From: Nitrospirillum amazonense
Lineage (GTDB): Bacteria > Pseudomonadota > Alphaproteobacteria > Azospirillales > Azospirillaceae
DNA: 64,000 nt
Direction: 5' to 3'
NCBI RefSeq assembly: GCF_007828045.1
Contig: NZ_VITN01000005.1
Coordinates: 62,001 to 126,000, forward strand
The number at the start of each line of letters is the position of its first letter. Position 1 is the stretch's first letter. The position numbers and the translations under genes are program-made. Shown one piece after another: positions 49,037 through 57,662 of the stretch. The notes under the pieces are model-generated. The model was given only the letters and a program-made list of their open reading frames with translations. It was not told the origin of the DNA and did no database searches.

Positions 49037-49240
49037 CCGTCCGGCACCCCCTACCCCCATTGGCAGTTGCCATCGGGGGGAAGGCGTCCGGAGATGGTGC
49101 TATTCAACACCGGGATTGCGGCGGAAGCCGGGCAACGCTGGGACCATGACGGGGCGATTGCTGCTAAATGCCACGCGTCACCATGCGGCGGGGGCCCCTT
49201 GCACAAGCGCCCAGGCCGCCCAGGGGGACGGCCATCCGGC

Positions 49241-49777
49241 TCACAACTCCTCGGGATCGGAGGGGTAGGGATCGCCGCCCTTGACCACATAGCCGCGTTC
49301 CGGGGGAAAGCGTTGCAGGGTCTTGGACACGGCCAGCTTGGCGCTGGAGGCCCACACCAGATAGCGCCGGCCCATGCGCCACGACGACACCACCGGCTCC
49401 GGCGCGCCGCGCGACAGCGTCTGGAAACTGGAATGGGTGATGGTGACGGTGAAGCCGCTGTCGTTGGGCATGCGGCGCTCGTCATAGACGTACAGCAGCG
49501 CCTCGTCCGCGCGGCGCGCCTCGGCCAGGCGGTCATGCTCGGTGACGCTGCTGCGCAGCTCCTCCAGCTCCGCCGTCATCTTGCGCTCCTCGCGCTTCAG
49601 ATCCAGGGTCAGCTTGGCCTTGTCCCGCACCGCCTGGAACAGCTCATCCACCTGGCGGCGGCGGGCGCGGGTGTCGCGGCGCATGCGGCGGATGCGCCGG
49701 GCGGTGGAGCTGGCGACTTGCCCCGCGGCGGTGAGCCCGGCGGCGATACCGAACAGCAGGGAAAAGCTGATGGCCAT
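49241..49777 (-). CDS. Membrane-anchored coiled-coil protein, unknown function (second of a pair)
   Basis: A 178-aa protein. A short N-terminal membrane helix (1-20) is followed by a very basic stretch (RRIRRMRRDTRARRR), a coiled coil of about 50 residues, and a beta-rich C-terminal domain (LLYVYDERRMPNDSGFTVTITH...). It starts 5 nt after the stop of the gene at 49783, so the two form an operon. Both share the TM-coiled-coil-globular plan and could form a complex. No family recognised. The 49037-49240 gap contains no supported gene. Confidence 0.7.
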   Translation of the reverse strand: MAISFSLLFGIAAGLTAAGQVASSTARRIRRMRRDTRARRRQVDELFQAVRDKAKLTLDLKREERKMTAELEELRSSVTEHDRLAEARRADEALLYVYDERRMPNDSGFTVTITHSSFQTLSRGAPEPVVSSWRMGRRYLVWASSAKLAVSKTLQRFPPERGYVVKGGDPYPSDPEEL

Positions 49778-49782
49778 GGCGC

Positions 49783-50418
49783 TCAGCCCCGCGGGGTGGA
49801 GGTGTCGGCCTCCGCCAGATGGATATCGCCGTCATCCATGCCCGGCCCATGATCCCCCGGGCTGTCTTGCGAGGGCTCGCGAATCTCGATGATGTGGAAG
49901 CCCATGGAGTGGGGGTAGTAGCTTTCCACCAGGGTCTTGGCGTCACCGACGTTGGGTGCCCAGGCATGGACGTTCTGGGTGCGCGCCCAACTGCGCGACA
50001 GGCCCATCACCTCTTTCTGCTCCATCACCGCGCGCTGCACATGACGGTTGATCACGGCCGCCACGAAATGGCGGGCCGGCCGGCCGGGGCGGGTGAAGGC
50101 ATCCTCCTCCCCCAGCACGCGGATCAGCTGGTCGCGCTTGGCCTCCAGGTCGGCCACGCGGCGGGTGGACATGTAGTTTTGCCGCCGGGCGGATTTCAGC
50201 GCATTGTCCAGGCGGGCCACACGCGGCATGATCTTGCCGCCCCGGTCCTCGAACTTGCGGAACAGGATGTTGGCCTCCTGGAAGCGCTCGTCCACCCGGT
50301 CCACGCCTTCGCTCATGTGCAGATGACGTTCCACCAGGTGCGAAATGGCCAGCGCGGCGAGGTAGGACAGCCCCGCCACCATCATAAAGATCGCCACCGC
50401 CGTCAGCAGATCGCTCAT
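49783..50418 (-). CDS. Membrane-anchored coiled-coil protein, unknown function (first of a pair)
   Basis: A 211-aa protein. An N-terminal membrane helix (about 5-26) leads into a helical coiled-coil region (about 35-105) and then a globular part with FVAAVINRHVQRAVMEQKEV and HSMGFHIIEIRE, ending in an acidic tail. It precedes the 178-aa gene by 5 nt. I do not recognise the family. The 132-bp divergent spacer to gloB must hold promoters for both directions. Confidence 0.72.
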   Translation of the reverse strand: MSDLLTAVAIFMMVAGLSYLAALAISHLVERHLHMSEGVDRVDERFQEANILFRKFEDRGGKIMPRVARLDNALKSARRQNYMSTRRVADLEAKRDQLIRVLGEEDAFTRPGRPARHFVAAVINRHVQRAVMEQKEVMGLSRSWARTQNVHAWAPNVGDAKTLVESYYPHSMGFHIIEIREPSQDSPGDHGPGMDDGDIHLAEADTSTPRG

Positions 50419-50550
50419 AAGCCCGCTTTTAGTCGGATATGGTTGGTGAACTCCCCCACCCGCAAGGCAATCCCGGAGATCGGGGCGCTGTCAAGCGATG
50501 GCGGATCCAACCATTAGCATTACCCCCGCCGCTGCGATAGGTTTGCCGCC

Positions 50551-51351
50551 ATGACCCCGCCCGCCCCCACCGCCCCCCGGCGCCTTGACGTGATCCTGGT
50601 CCCGGCGCTCAGCGACAACTACATCCACCTGCTGCGCTGCGCCGCCACGGCCAAGGTCGCCGTTGTGGACCCGGCGGAAGCCGCCCCGGTGGTAGCAGCG
50701 CTGGAGCAGCGCGGCTGGGGGCTGGATCTGATCGTCAACACCCACCACCACGGCGACCATGTCGGCGGCAACCTGGAACTGAAGGCCCGCTTCGGCGCCG
50801 CCATCGTCGGCCCCGCCGCCGACCGCGACCGCATCCCCGGCATCGACCGCGCCGTCGCGGATGGGGAGAGCTTCACCCTGGGTGCCTGCCCCTTCACCGG
50901 CATCGACGTGCCCGGCCACACGCGCGGCCACATCGCCTTCCATGGGGCTGAGGACGCCGTGCTGTTCTCCGGCGACACCCTGTTCTCCCTGGGCTGCGGC
51001 CGCCTGTTCGAAGGCACGCCGGACCAGATGTGGCACTCCCTGACCCGCCTGCGCGCCCTGCCGGCGGAAACCGCCGTCTATTGCGGCCACGAATATACCG
51101 CCGGTAACGGCCGCTTCGCCCTGACCCTGGAACCGGACAACGCCGACCTGGCGGCCCGCATGGCGGAGGTCACGGCCCTGCGGGCCCAGGACCTCCCCAC
51201 CCTGCCCACCACCCTCGCCATCGAGCGGGCCACCAACCCCTTCCTGCGGGCCGACCTGCCGGCGCTGGCCGCCGCCGTGGGCCTGGACGGGCAGGATCCG
51301 GTGGCCGTCTTCGCCGAAATTCGCCGCCGGAAAGACAATTTCCGGGGATAA
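50551..51351 (+). CDS. gloB: Hydroxyacylglutathione hydrolase (glyoxalase II)
   Basis: A 266-aa metallo-beta-lactamase fold enzyme. The metal motif THHHGDHVGG (about 66-75) is followed by the further His ligands in PGHTRGHIAF and YCGHEYT, and the C-terminal substrate-binding helix domain ends in RRRKDNFRG, typical of GloB. It releases D-lactate and glutathione from S-lactoylglutathione made by GloA. A glutathione transferase gene follows closely. Confidence 0.95.
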   Translation: MTPPAPTAPRRLDVILVPALSDNYIHLLRCAATAKVAVVDPAEAAPVVAALEQRGWGLDLIVNTHHHGDHVGGNLELKARFGAAIVGPAADRDRIPGIDRAVADGESFTLGACPFTGIDVPGHTRGHIAFHGAEDAVLFSGDTLFSLGCGRLFEGTPDQMWHSLTRLRALPAETAVYCGHEYTAGNGRFALTLEPDNADLAARMAEVTALRAQDLPTLPTTLAIERATNPFLRADLPALAAAVGLDGQDPVAVFAEIRRRKDNFRG

Positions 51352-51393
51352 ATGATCCTTGGCTCCCGCCTCTCTCGAAAGCCTGACCGTCCC

Positions 51394-51999
51394 ATGAAGC
51401 TATTCTACAGCCAGACCTCCCCCTTCGTGCGCAAGGCGCTGATGGTCGCCCATGAGCGGGGCCTGGTTTCCCGGATCGAGCTGTCGCCCACCGATGTCTG
51501 GTCGCCGGACACGGTGGTGCCGACCCTGAACCCCCTGGGCAAGATCCCCACCCTGGTGACCGACGACGGCATGACCCTGTTCGACAGCCCGGTCATCGCC
51601 GAGTACCTGGACAGCCAGGGCACCCAGGGTCAGCCCCTGTTCTCCGCCGCCGGGACGGAACGCTGGCGCGCCCTGCGCCAGCAGGCCATCGCCGACGGCA
51701 TCTGCGACGCCGCCATCCTGCGCCGGCTGGAGGGTCTGCGGCCGGAGAACCTGCGCTCCGCGAATTGGACGGAGCGCCAGCACCAGGCCATGACCCGCGC
51801 GGTCGAGCTGCTGGAGGCCGAGGCCGGCCAGTTGCAGGGCCTGACCATCGGTACCATCTCGGTCACGATCGCGCTGGCCTACCTGGACCTGCGGTGGGAG
51901 TGCGACCACTGGCGCCAGCGGGCACCCAAGCTGGCCACCTGGTTCGCCCAGGCCAGCGACCGGGAGAGCTTCCGCCTGACCGTGCCGCCCCGGGGGTAA
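51394..51999 (+). CDS. Glutathione S-transferase family protein
   Basis: A 201-aa protein. The thioredoxin-like N-domain begins MKLFYSQTSPFVRKALMVAH, with NPLGKIPTLVTDDG (about 47-60) and the glutathione-binding DSPVIAEYLD (about 65-74), followed by the all-helical C-domain. I chose the ATG at 51394, where the family consensus begins, rather than the codon at 51352 touching the gloB stop. Substrate unknown; the neighbouring gloB suggests thiol-linked detoxification. Confidence 0.92.
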   Translation: MKLFYSQTSPFVRKALMVAHERGLVSRIELSPTDVWSPDTVVPTLNPLGKIPTLVTDDGMTLFDSPVIAEYLDSQGTQGQPLFSAAGTERWRALRQQAIADGICDAAILRRLEGLRPENLRSANWTERQHQAMTRAVELLEAEAGQLQGLTIGTISVTIALAYLDLRWECDHWRQRAPKLATWFAQASDRESFRLTVPPRG

Positions 52000-52002
52000 G
52001 GA

Positions 52003-52455
52003 ATGGAAGCCACTTCCCTGGACGCCGAGGGGATCATCCGCCTGCTGGGCCTGCGGCCGCATCCCGAGGGCGGGCACTATGTCGAGACCTATCGCCATGC
52101 CCCGGCGAACGGCGGCCGGGGTGACTCAACCGCCATCTACTTCCTGCTGAAAGCGGGAGAGCGATCGCACTGGCACCGGGTGCGCGACGCGGACGAGGTG
52201 TGGCACTGGCATGCCGGCGCGCCCTTGCGCCTGTCCCTGTCCGCCGACGGCGTCGCATCCACCCACCTGACCCTGGGCGCGGATCTCGCCGCCGGGCAAC
52301 GGCCCCAGGGCGTGGTGCCGGCCGGCCAGTGGCAGGCGGCGGAGTCCCTGGGTAACTGGACCCTGGTGGGCTGCACCGTGGCCCCGGCCTTCGAGTTCCG
52401 CGCCTTCGAGATGGCGCCACCGGACTGGGCGCCTGGGGCGGGTTATCCGGCCTGA
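52003..52455 (+). CDS. DUF985-family cupin protein
   Basis: A 150-aa protein with one cupin barrel: LGLRPHPEGGHYVETYR at the start, TAIYFLLKAGERSHWHRV and DEVWHWHAGAPLRL in the middle, VAPAFEFRAFEMA at the end. The His residues of the second block could bind a metal or sugar. Members are small proteins of unknown function, resembling yeast YML079w. The ATG is 3 nt after the GST stop, so it probably belongs to the gloB-GST operon. Confidence 0.9.
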   Translation: MEATSLDAEGIIRLLGLRPHPEGGHYVETYRHAPANGGRGDSTAIYFLLKAGERSHWHRVRDADEVWHWHAGAPLRLSLSADGVASTHLTLGADLAAGQRPQGVVPAGQWQAAESLGNWTLVGCTVAPAFEFRAFEMAPPDWAPGAGYPA

Positions 52456-52544
52456 TGGCGGACCTGCGTAACGGCGGTTTGCAATCCGGCCGTCTTTGCC
52501 CGATAAACGCGGCCAAAGCGGCCCCTTACACCTAGAGTATTCCC

Positions 52545-53642
52545 ATGGGATTCAATTGCGGCATCGTCGGCCTGCCCAACGTCGGCAAGTCGACCCTGTT
52601 CAACGCACTGACCAGCACGGCGGCGGCGGAAGCGGCCAACTACCCCTTCTGCACCATCGAGCCCAATGTGGGCCGCGTCGGCGTGCCCGACCCGCGCCTG
52701 GACAAGCTGGCGGCCATCGCCAAGTCGCAGAAGACCGTCCCCACCCAGCTGGAATTCGTGGACATCGCCGGCCTGGTGCGCGGCGCCTCCAAGGGTGAGG
52801 GCTTGGGCAACCAGTTTCTGGCCAACATCCGTGAGGTGGACGCCATCGTCCACGTGCTGCGCTGCTTCGAGGACGGCGACATCACCCACGTCGAAGGCTC
52901 CATCCACCCCACCCGCGACGCGGAGACGGTGGAGACCGAGCTGATGCTGGCTGACATGGACAGCCTGGAAAAGCGCCTGCCCGCGCTGCAGAAGAAGGCC
53001 AAGGGCGGCGATAAGGAATCCAAGATTTTCGCCGACCTGATCGAGCAGGCGCTGGTCGTGCTGCGGGACGGCAAGCCGGCCCGGGTGGTCCAGGTGTCGG
53101 ATGAGGACCGCCTGTACTGGCGCCAGCTGCAGCTGCTGACCGCCAAGCCGGTGCTGTACGTCTGCAACGTGGAAGAGGCCTCGGCCGCCACCGGCAACAG
53201 CCTGTCGGCCCAGGTGGCCGAGATGGCCAAGGCCCAGGGCGCCGTGTCGGTCGTCATCTCCGCCGCCATCGAATCGGAACTGGCCCAGCTGAGTGATGAG
53301 GACAAGGCCGAGTACCTGTCCTCCCTGGGGCTGGAGGAGCCGGGCCTGAACCGCCTGATCCGCGCCGGCTACGGCCTGCTGAACCTGCTGACCTTCTTCA
53401 CCGTCGGCCCCAAGGAGGCCCGCGCCTGGACCGTGCGCCGCGGTGCCAAGGCCCCGGAGGCCGCTGGCGTCATCCACACCGACTTCGAACGCGGCTTCAT
53501 CAAGGCCGAGACGGTGGACTTCGACAGCTACATCGCCCTGGGCGGTGAGGCAGGCGCCAAGGACGCGGGCAAGCTGCGCATCGAAGGCAAGGAATACGTC
53601 GTCCAAGACGGCGACATCTTCCATTTCCGGTTTAATGTTTGA
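52545..53642 (+). CDS. ychF: Redox-regulated ATPase/GTPase YchF
   Basis: A 365-aa protein of the OBG family. G1 is GLPNVGKST (residues 9-17); the switch region and DIAGLVRGASKGEGLGNQFL (G3) follow; the position of G4, here YVCNVEE, lacks the NKxD of true GTPases, which is why YchF prefers ATP. The C-terminal TGS domain (about 280-363) ends in the conserved EYVVQDGDIFHFRFNV. It binds ribosomes and is linked to stress responses. Confidence 0.96.
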   Translation: MGFNCGIVGLPNVGKSTLFNALTSTAAAEAANYPFCTIEPNVGRVGVPDPRLDKLAAIAKSQKTVPTQLEFVDIAGLVRGASKGEGLGNQFLANIREVDAIVHVLRCFEDGDITHVEGSIHPTRDAETVETELMLADMDSLEKRLPALQKKAKGGDKESKIFADLIEQALVVLRDGKPARVVQVSDEDRLYWRQLQLLTAKPVLYVCNVEEASAATGNSLSAQVAEMAKAQGAVSVVISAAIESELAQLSDEDKAEYLSSLGLEEPGLNRLIRAGYGLLNLLTFFTVGPKEARAWTVRRGAKAPEAAGVIHTDFERGFIKAETVDFDSYIALGGEAGAKDAGKLRIEGKEYVVQDGDIFHFRFNV

Positions 53643-53688
53643 TCGCCGAGGCCCGCGGCTAAGGGCCATGGTTGCGCGAACGAAATGA

Positions 53689-53727
53689 AAAAGGGCGGCC
53701 AGGGAAACCCGGCTGCCCTTTCTGTTT
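53689..53727. terminator. Terminator between ychF and the aldo/keto reductase
   Basis: AAAGGGC-G-GCC and GGC-T-GCCCTTT pair as a stem with one mismatch around a short loop, then TCTGTTTTC. The two flanking genes converge here. Confidence 0.8.
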
Positions 53728-54753
53728 TCAGCGCTCGCTGTCCAACGAGGCCATGGCGTGCGCGTTGTAGCGGTCGCCGGCGGCGCTGTCCTTGGGCACC
53801 GCCCGTTCGATGGCGGCCAGGTCATCGGGCGTGAGGGTCACATCCAGGGCGCCCAGGGATTCAGCCAGCCGATCGCGGCGGCGGGCGCCGATCAGGGGAA
53901 CGATGTCCTGGCCCTGGGCCAGCACCCAGGCGATGGCGATCTGGGCAACGGTAACGCCCTTCTCCGCCGCCACCCGGCGCAATTCCTCCACCAGGGCCAG
54001 GTTATGGTCCAGGTTCTCCCCCTGGAAGCGGGGGCTGTGGGCGCGGAAGTCGACGCCTTTGCCCGTGTCATTCGTCCCCCGGCCCTTGCTCCAATGGCCG
54101 CTGATCAGCCCGCGCGACAGCACGCCATAGGCGGTGATGCCGATGCCCAGTTCCCGGCAGGTGGGCAGGATGTCCCGCTCCAGCCCGCGCGAGATCAGCG
54201 AGTATTCGATCTGCAGGTCGACGATGGGGTGCACGGCCGCAGCGCGGCGCAGGGTGTCCGACCCCACCTCGGACAGGCCGATGTGGCGGACGTAGCCGGC
54301 CTTCACCATGTCGGCGATGGCGCCCACCGTATCCTCGATGGGGACGTTGGGGTCCAGGCGGGCGGGGCGGTAGATGTCGATATGGTCCACCCGCAGGCGC
54401 CGCAGGGTGTAGGACAGCGCGTTCTTCACCGCCGCCGGCCGGGCGTCAAAGCCAATCCAGTTGCCGGCCGGGTCGCGCTGGGCCCCGAACTTCACGCTGA
54501 TCTGCACATCGTCCCGCTTGTGGGTCCGGGTGAACCCGGCATCGGCCAGCGCGTCGCCGATCAGCATCTCGTTATGGCCCATGCCGTAGAAGTCGCCGGT
54601 GTCCAGCAAGACCACGCCGGCATCCGCCGCCGCGTGCAGGGTGGCGATGCTCTCGGCCCGGTCGCTGGGGCCGTACATGTCGGACATGCCCATACAGCCC
54701 AGGCCCAGGGCGGAGGTGGCGGGACCTTTGGCGCCTAACATACGCTGCAGCAT
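53728..54753 (-). CDS. Aldo/keto reductase
   Basis: A 341-aa protein. The (beta/alpha)8 barrel shows GLGCMGMSDMYG, the Asp/Tyr pair in LLDTGDFYGMGHNEMLIG, Lys in QISVKFG, and the NADP-binding end IVPLIGARRRDRLAES. These families reduce carbonyls with NADPH. I chose the ATG at 54753, which has GAGG 8 nt upstream; the longer in-frame start at 54849 would overlap the regulatory palindromes. It is divergent from a LysR gene, which probably controls it. Confidence 0.92.
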   Translation of the reverse strand: MLQRMLGAKGPATSALGLGCMGMSDMYGPSDRAESIATLHAAADAGVVLLDTGDFYGMGHNEMLIGDALADAGFTRTHKRDDVQISVKFGAQRDPAGNWIGFDARPAAVKNALSYTLRRLRVDHIDIYRPARLDPNVPIEDTVGAIADMVKAGYVRHIGLSEVGSDTLRRAAAVHPIVDLQIEYSLISRGLERDILPTCRELGIGITAYGVLSRGLISGHWSKGRGTNDTGKGVDFRAHSPRFQGENLDHNLALVEELRRVAAEKGVTVAQIAIAWVLAQGQDIVPLIGARRRDRLAESLGALDVTLTPDDLAAIERAVPKDSAAGDRYNAHAMASLDSER

Positions 54754-54834
54754 CGTTTTTTCCTCAAGTGGCGGGAAGCTTGGCAACGGCGTCGGGCCGT
54801 TGATGAGCTGGACTATGCCGCCGAAGGTACCGCG

Positions 54835-54855
54835 TGATAATCTGGGCAATTATCA
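54835..54855. promoter_or_regulatory. Palindrome 1 in the aldo/keto reductase-LysR spacer
   Basis: Arms TGATAAT and ATTATCA are perfect 7-bp inverses around a 7-bp centre. A LysR-type ATAAT/ATTAT binding site is likely. Confidence 0.6.
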
Positions 54856-54861
54856 ATGCGC

Positions 54862-54879
54862 TGTTCGATATTTCGAACA
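54862..54879. promoter_or_regulatory. Palindrome 2 in the aldo/keto reductase-LysR spacer
   Basis: TGTTCGATATTTCGAACA, perfect 7-bp arms around TATT. It lies just upstream of the LysR start and downstream of palindrome 1, with a short gap of 6 bp. Confidence 0.6.
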
Positions 54880-54903
54880 ATGGCCCAGCCCGCGACAGAC
54901 CCC

Positions 54904-55815
54904 ATGCCCGCCCCCAATCTCGCCGACCTGGACCTTTTCCTGGCAGTGGCCCGCCACCGCAGTTTCCGCAGCGCCGCCAAGGAACGGGGCGTGGCGCCCT
55001 CCACCCTCAGCCTGGCGCTGAAGCGGCTGGAGGAGGATTTGGGCGTGCGCCTGCTGAACCGCACCACCCGCAGCGTGACGCCCACGGCGGCCGGGGAGCA
55101 CCTGGTGGCCCGGCTGGCGCCGGTGTTCAGCGAGGTGGCGGAATCGCTGGATGAGGTGAACAGCTTCCGCGACACCCCCACCGGCCTGCTGCGCCTGAAC
55201 GTTCCCATCGTCGTATCCTGGCTGATCCTGGCGCCCCTGGTGCCGCGCTTCCTGGCGGCCTATCCCGGCATCACACTGGAAATCATTGAGAACAACGCCT
55301 TCGTCGATGTCTTCGCCCAGGGCTTCGACGCCGGCATCCGCTATGGCGAGGCCCTGGCCCAGGATGTGGTGGCCGTGCCCATCAGCCCGCCGCAGCGCTA
55401 CGTGCTGGCGGCCTCGCCGGCGCTGATCGCGCGCGACGGGGTGCCCGGCCATCCACGCGACCTGATCGGCCGCCCCTGCCTGCGCCACCGCTTCGCCGAC
55501 AGCGCCGTGCAGCCCTGGGAGTTCGAGCGGGGGAACGAGGTGGTCCGCATCCAGCCCGACGGGCGCCTGGTGGGGAACAGCGTGCAGATCGCCATCAGCG
55601 CGGCCGAAGCGGGCCTGGGGTGGTTCTGCACCTTCGAAGGGTTCCTGGCGCCCTCGCTGGCCGCCGGGCGGCTGGTGCCGGCGCTGCAGGACTGGCTGCC
55701 CCCCTTCCCCGGCCCTTACCTCTACTACCCCAGCCGCCGCCACGTGCCGGCGCCGCTGCGCGCCTTCATCGACTTCATGAAGGAGAATTATGAGGCGGAG
55801 ATGGGCGCCCGGTAG
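54904..55815 (+). CDS. LysR-family transcriptional regulator
   Basis: A 303-aa protein. The N-terminal winged helix-turn-helix is LDLFLAVARHRSFRSAAKER...STLSLALKRLEEDLGVRLLNRTTRS (about 6-55), followed by the effector-binding domain of two alpha/beta lobes (about 88-295). I preferred the ATG at 54904 because the LysR consensus starts there; ATGs at 54880 and 54856 would put coding sequence over palindrome 2. It is divergent from the aldo/keto reductase, the classical arrangement for a LysR regulator and its target. The inducer is unknown. Confidence 0.9.
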   Translation: MPAPNLADLDLFLAVARHRSFRSAAKERGVAPSTLSLALKRLEEDLGVRLLNRTTRSVTPTAAGEHLVARLAPVFSEVAESLDEVNSFRDTPTGLLRLNVPIVVSWLILAPLVPRFLAAYPGITLEIIENNAFVDVFAQGFDAGIRYGEALAQDVVAVPISPPQRYVLAASPALIARDGVPGHPRDLIGRPCLRHRFADSAVQPWEFERGNEVVRIQPDGRLVGNSVQIAISAAEAGLGWFCTFEGFLAPSLAAGRLVPALQDWLPPFPGPYLYYPSRRHVPAPLRAFIDFMKENYEAEMGAR

Positions 55816-55955
55816 CGCGCCGGCGTCACGCCCGAGCGGCGGAAGGCGCTGACGAAGGCGCTGGTGCTGCCGTAGCCGGCCTCCAGCCCGGCTTGCGTAC
55901 CGACAGGCCGGTACCCAACAGGCTGGCGGCGTGCAGCAGGCGCGGCGGTCGCGCG
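55788..55955 (-). pseudogene. Remnant of an AraC-family regulator gene (frameshifted, truncated)
   Basis: On the minus strand the sequence encodes the C-terminal half of an AraC helix-turn-helix pair: LLHAASLLGTGLSV in one frame, then, after a one-base deletion, QAGLEAGYGSTSAFVSAFRR and SGVTPARYRAPISAS in the next, ending at TAA (55790-55788). The helices match the second half of the AraC DNA-binding domain. Nothing upstream completes the gene, since the next gene ends at 55970. It is most likely a decayed gene between LysR and the TPR protein. Confidence 0.6.
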
Positions 55956-55969
55956 GCCCCGGACGGCGC

Positions 55970-56866
55970 TTACCAGCTGCTGTTGTCGCCACCGGAGCTG
56001 CCGCTGTCGAAACTGCTGGAGGACGACCCGCCATCGGACGAGCCACCCCAGCCGTCGCTGGACGATGAGCTGCTGCCGGAATCGTAATCCGGATCGGGGC
56101 GGCGGTCGTTCTCGTACACCCGGTTCTCGGTGACGTTGTTGATCACCGTCTCGTGCACCACGGTGTCGCGATGGCCGCCGCCGGACATCAGTTCGCCGGC
56201 CAGCACGCCGGTGAGGAAACCGGTGCCCAAACCCGGCTCCTGCACCACCACCGGGGCGTAGCCGGGCTGGCCGTAGGCCGGCGGATAGGGCGGCGGCACC
56301 GGGCCGGCGGTGGCGGGACGATAGGCGCCGCCGGAGGCCGGATTGGCCCGCCGAAAGACCAGGTAGATGGCCAGGGCGGCCAGCAGCAGCCCGCCCACCA
56401 CCAGGATGACGGTCATGCCGTTGTCCGCCTCCGCGCGCGGTGGCGGTGCGGCCTGTACGGCGGTGTGCGATGGCGGCACGGGTTGGGCCGGGACCGTCTG
56501 GGCGGCCGGCTTGAGGAAAGACTCCTCGCGCGCCAGGTGCTGCTGGAAGGTTTCGGGGCTGCGGGCGAAGTGCAGGCTGGGATCGATCTTGCGCGCCAGC
56601 TCCAGCTCGCCCACCGCGTCCTGGTGCCGGCCTTCCAGGCCCAGCACCTCCCCCAGGTCGTAATGGGCGCGGGCGCTGTCGCCATGCTCGCGCACCACCT
56701 CGCGCAGCATGTTCTCCGCGGCAGGCAGGTCACCGGCATCCACCGCCTTTTTCACCTGCTCCGGGGAGGGGGCCGCCCATGCCGGGGTGACCCCGGCCAG
56801 CACGAGTCCCATGCCCAATCCCAGCAGTAAACCAGCCTTGTTGGCCGCCTTGGCGCGTGTGGTCAT
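55970..56866 (-). CDS. TPR membrane protein with a Ser/Gly-rich C-terminal tail
   Basis: A 298-aa protein. Residues 1-31 form a signal peptide; about 33-115 hold two TPR-like helical repeats (AVDAGDLPAAENMLREVV, HYDLGEVLGLEGRHQDAVGELELARKI); a Pro-rich linker leads to a membrane helix at about 152-170; the tail after about 240 is Asp/Ser/Gly-rich, ending GGDNSSW. The whole plan resembles envelope proteins with an exported TPR domain, but I do not recognise a family. The tail has the same look as those of TPM-domain proteins. It is monocistronic. Confidence 0.72.
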   Translation of the reverse strand: MTTRAKAANKAGLLLGLGMGLVLAGVTPAWAAPSPEQVKKAVDAGDLPAAENMLREVVREHGDSARAHYDLGEVLGLEGRHQDAVGELELARKIDPSLHFARSPETFQQHLAREESFLKPAAQTVPAQPVPPSHTAVQAAPPPRAEADNGMTVILVVGGLLLAALAIYLVFRRANPASGGAYRPATAGPVPPPYPPAYGQPGYAPVVVQEPGLGTGFLTGVLAGELMSGGGHRDTVVHETVINNVTENRVYENDRRPDPDYDSGSSSSSSDGWGGSSDGGSSSSSFDSGSSGGDNSSW

Positions 56867-56979
56867 ATCCCGCTCCCCCGCGATGAATATCCAGACATCT
56901 CAAGATGGTAGCGGTGATCGGCCGGTGGGGATAGCACCCTCTTGGGGGGTGCGGCCATCGGCCGGGGGACCGGCCGCCG

Positions 56980-57531
56980 TCAGAACCCCGCCCCGGGCTG
57001 GTCCAGATACTCCCGCTCCGCCGCTGTGCAGGCGCGGCCCAGGATGGCGTTGCGGTGCGGGAAGCGGCCGAAGCGGCGGATGACCTCGCGGTGGCGTTCG
57101 GCATAATCCAGGTGACGGCCTGCACCGATACGCTCCGCCACCAGGGCGACGCAGCAGTCCTGCAGCACGATCTCCTCCGCGTGCTCGAACGGCAGGTAGA
57201 AGAAAAGGCGGCGCTCCACCGGCTGTTCCAGGTCCTGCGCCCGGGCCACCGCGCGGCTGGCCAGCGCCTGCGCCCGCGCGTCGGTGGCGAAGGCCAGCGC
57301 GTCGCCCCGGAACAGGTTGCGCGGCACCTGGTCCAGCAGGATCAGCAGGGCCAGCGCCCCATCGGAGGTATCGGCCCAGGCGTCCAGCACCCCTTCCGCC
57401 GCCGCGTGATAGCTGTCGGCCAGGCGGTCGTGGATGCGCGCGTCGATGTCCGCCCCGCCGTTGAACCAATCGTCGGGCCTCAGCTCCTCAAACCAGAAGG
57501 CCAGAACCGCTGCCGCCGTCACCACGCCCAT
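56980..57531 (-). CDS. DUF924-family protein
   Basis: A 183-aa all-helical protein: VLAFWFEELRPDDWFNGGAD near the start, LALLILLDQVPRNLFRGDALAFATD in the middle, then LPFEHAEEIVLQD and the end FGRFPHRNAILGRACTAAE. These motifs define DUF924. TPR-like fold is predicted for relatives; function is unknown. I chose the ATG at 57531 with AGGGTGG upstream; the TTG at 57558 would add nine residues. Confidence 0.93.
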   Translation of the reverse strand: MGVVTAAAVLAFWFEELRPDDWFNGGADIDARIHDRLADSYHAAAEGVLDAWADTSDGALALLILLDQVPRNLFRGDALAFATDARAQALASRAVARAQDLEQPVERRLFFYLPFEHAEEIVLQDCCVALVAERIGAGRHLDYAERHREVIRRFGRFPHRNAILGRACTAAEREYLDQPGAGF

Positions 57532-57662
57532 GCCACCCACCCTTGACAGGATTGCCAAACCCGCAACATCGCATCCATTGCGTGTGTCGTTCCCAAAAAT
57601 TTCAGCTACAGTGGCGGAGCGGGCCTACCGGGGAACAGGCCGCGCTATCGCATGGGGGAACA

